Positions 20,193-20,750 of a stretch of 20,750 bases of DNA are shown here, piece by piece; position 1 is the stretch's first letter; the number at the start of each line of letters is the position of its first letter. A model generated the notes under the pieces. The model did not search any database and was not told the DNA's origin. It worked only from the letters and a program-made list of their open reading frames with translations. The stretch is taken from assembly GCA_022353185.1 (NCBI GenBank), contig JAKRWB010000116.1, positions 1 to 20,750 on the forward strand, given 5' to 3'. Both the position numbers and the translations under genes were made by a program. The stretch comes from ANME-2 cluster archaeon. Its GTDB lineage: Archaea; Halobacteriota; Methanosarcinia; Methanosarcinales; Methanocomedenaceae.

Positions 20193-20750
20193 TTAAGATA
20201 CCATTTTTATATTATCATATCGTACCAGGGTAATATTGTGTTGTTCATCCAATAATATGTCTTGATTATTGAAGGTAAAACGCATGGAAAGAGGCCATCC
20301 GTATATGCTATAGAATGAAATGTGCACGATGGTGGCATGTGGGATCATCATCTGTGGCATGTCTTTTGAAAAACGCCTGTATGTCTGGTTATCTAATATC
20401 GCCAAACCAATACGATCGTCGTCCCAGGGATTGCTAGATTTATTGAAAATTTCTTCTCCGGTATCATCAACCACATACAGAGTTCCCGTGTATTTTGCTT
20501 CACTTGTTATTTCACTTGTTATGTGCCACGGTCCACTGGTGCGTTCTCCACCCATAATGGAATAACCTTTGTGAAAAACGGTCAGATCCTGCTCAGGTAT
20601 GACTTTCACGGCATAGGCAATTCCTACATTGGGTATATACTCGGGTTTTTCTTTTGGCAATGACATTTCATCATGTTCTTTGTAATATTCAAATACCGAT
20701 ATGTTCACCCAGTTGGCCCAGACAGAGTTGGATTCAGGTTCAGGATAGTA
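20193..20750 (-). CDS. Unrecognised protein, C-terminal part (5' end outside window)
   Basis: Open from the right window edge to the TAA at 20193-20195, giving 185 residues. A GTG at 20708 is in frame but the frame continues upstream (PEPESNSVWANW), so it is internal. The visible part contains YIPNVGIAYAVKV, GGERTSGPWHITSE, YVVDDTGEEIFNK, and alternating polar and hydrophobic strands typical of a beta-rich domain. There is no transmembrane helix and no motif I can assign. Many aromatic residues and the strand-rich pattern would suit an extracellular or solute-binding domain, but that is a guess. Base use is AT-rich. It is followed by an orphan frame in the same phase. Confidence 0.6.
   Translation of the reverse strand, partial: YYPEPESNSVWANWVNISVFEYYKEHDEMSLPKEKPEYIPNVGIAYAVKVIPEQDLTVFHKGYSIMGGERTSGPWHITSEITSEAKYTGTLYVVDDTGEEIFNKSSNPWDDDRIGLAILDNQTYRRFSKDMPQMMIPHATIVHISFYSIYGWPLSMRFTFNNQDILLDEQHNITLVRYDNIKMVS

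Noticed and set aside
20193..20195. Pyrrolysine readthrough of the stop between the two right-edge frames
   Set aside because: The stop is TAA, whereas pyrrolysine is inserted at TAG.

Overview
The window looks like the chromosome of a mesophilic euryarchaeon, probably of the Methanosarcinales/ANME-2 type. This is a reading of gene content and style, not a measured phylogeny. The evidence is the archaeal riboflavin synthase RibC next to RibH, the early-cobalt (cbi) corrin pathway, a DUF166 protein, a V4R-domain protein, TATA boxes close to several start codons, and a bacterial-type UvrC, which occurs mostly in mesophilic archaea.

Layout. (1) 1-1103: the 3' end of a type I restriction subunit gene (hsdR). 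Its last codons and stop lie inside the 3' half of a tRNA-Thr(CGU) gene on the opposite strand, a probable integration scar, followed by about 200 bp of AT-rich DNA. (2) 1104-5272: a tight plus-strand operon cbiT-cbiL-cbiF-cbiG-cbiH-cbiC for the methylation and ring-contraction stages of anaerobic cobalamin/corrinoid synthesis. (3) 5307-7712: a membrane-anchored alpha/beta hydrolase, a ribbon-helix-helix/PIN toxin-antitoxin pair, and a membrane-tethered extracytoplasmic thioredoxin-like protein. (4) 11003-7736, minus strand: class V aminotransferase, ribC, ribH and a class I aminotransferase in one direction, probably one transcription unit. A 60-residue membrane protein lies upstream. (5) 11404-16233, plus strand: pheA, a tandem V4R sensor-like protein, uvrC and an integral membrane protein. 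(6) 18199-16248, minus strand: a DUF166 protein followed by malic enzyme. (7) 18200-20192: a repeat-rich accessory segment. Two direct copies of an about 255-272 bp repeat flank a second VapBC-type pair. The segment also holds a hairpin of 9-bp repeats and clusters of GAACT boxes spaced by one helical turn. (8) 20193-20750: the 3' end of an unrecognised minus-strand gene, followed in the same frame by a short orphan frame.

How it works together. Regions 2, 4, 5 and 6 are mainly housekeeping: corrinoid, riboflavin and phenylalanine synthesis, transamination, C4-acid metabolism and nucleotide-excision repair. The accessory signals are the restriction gene with its tRNA scar at the left edge, the two toxin-antitoxin modules with palindromes just downstream of their TATA-like boxes, and the repeat field at the right. 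The most unusual part is the repeat-bounded toxin-antitoxin cassette at 18252-19908. The tRNA-embedded hsdR stop and the apparently non-AUG start of cbiG follow.
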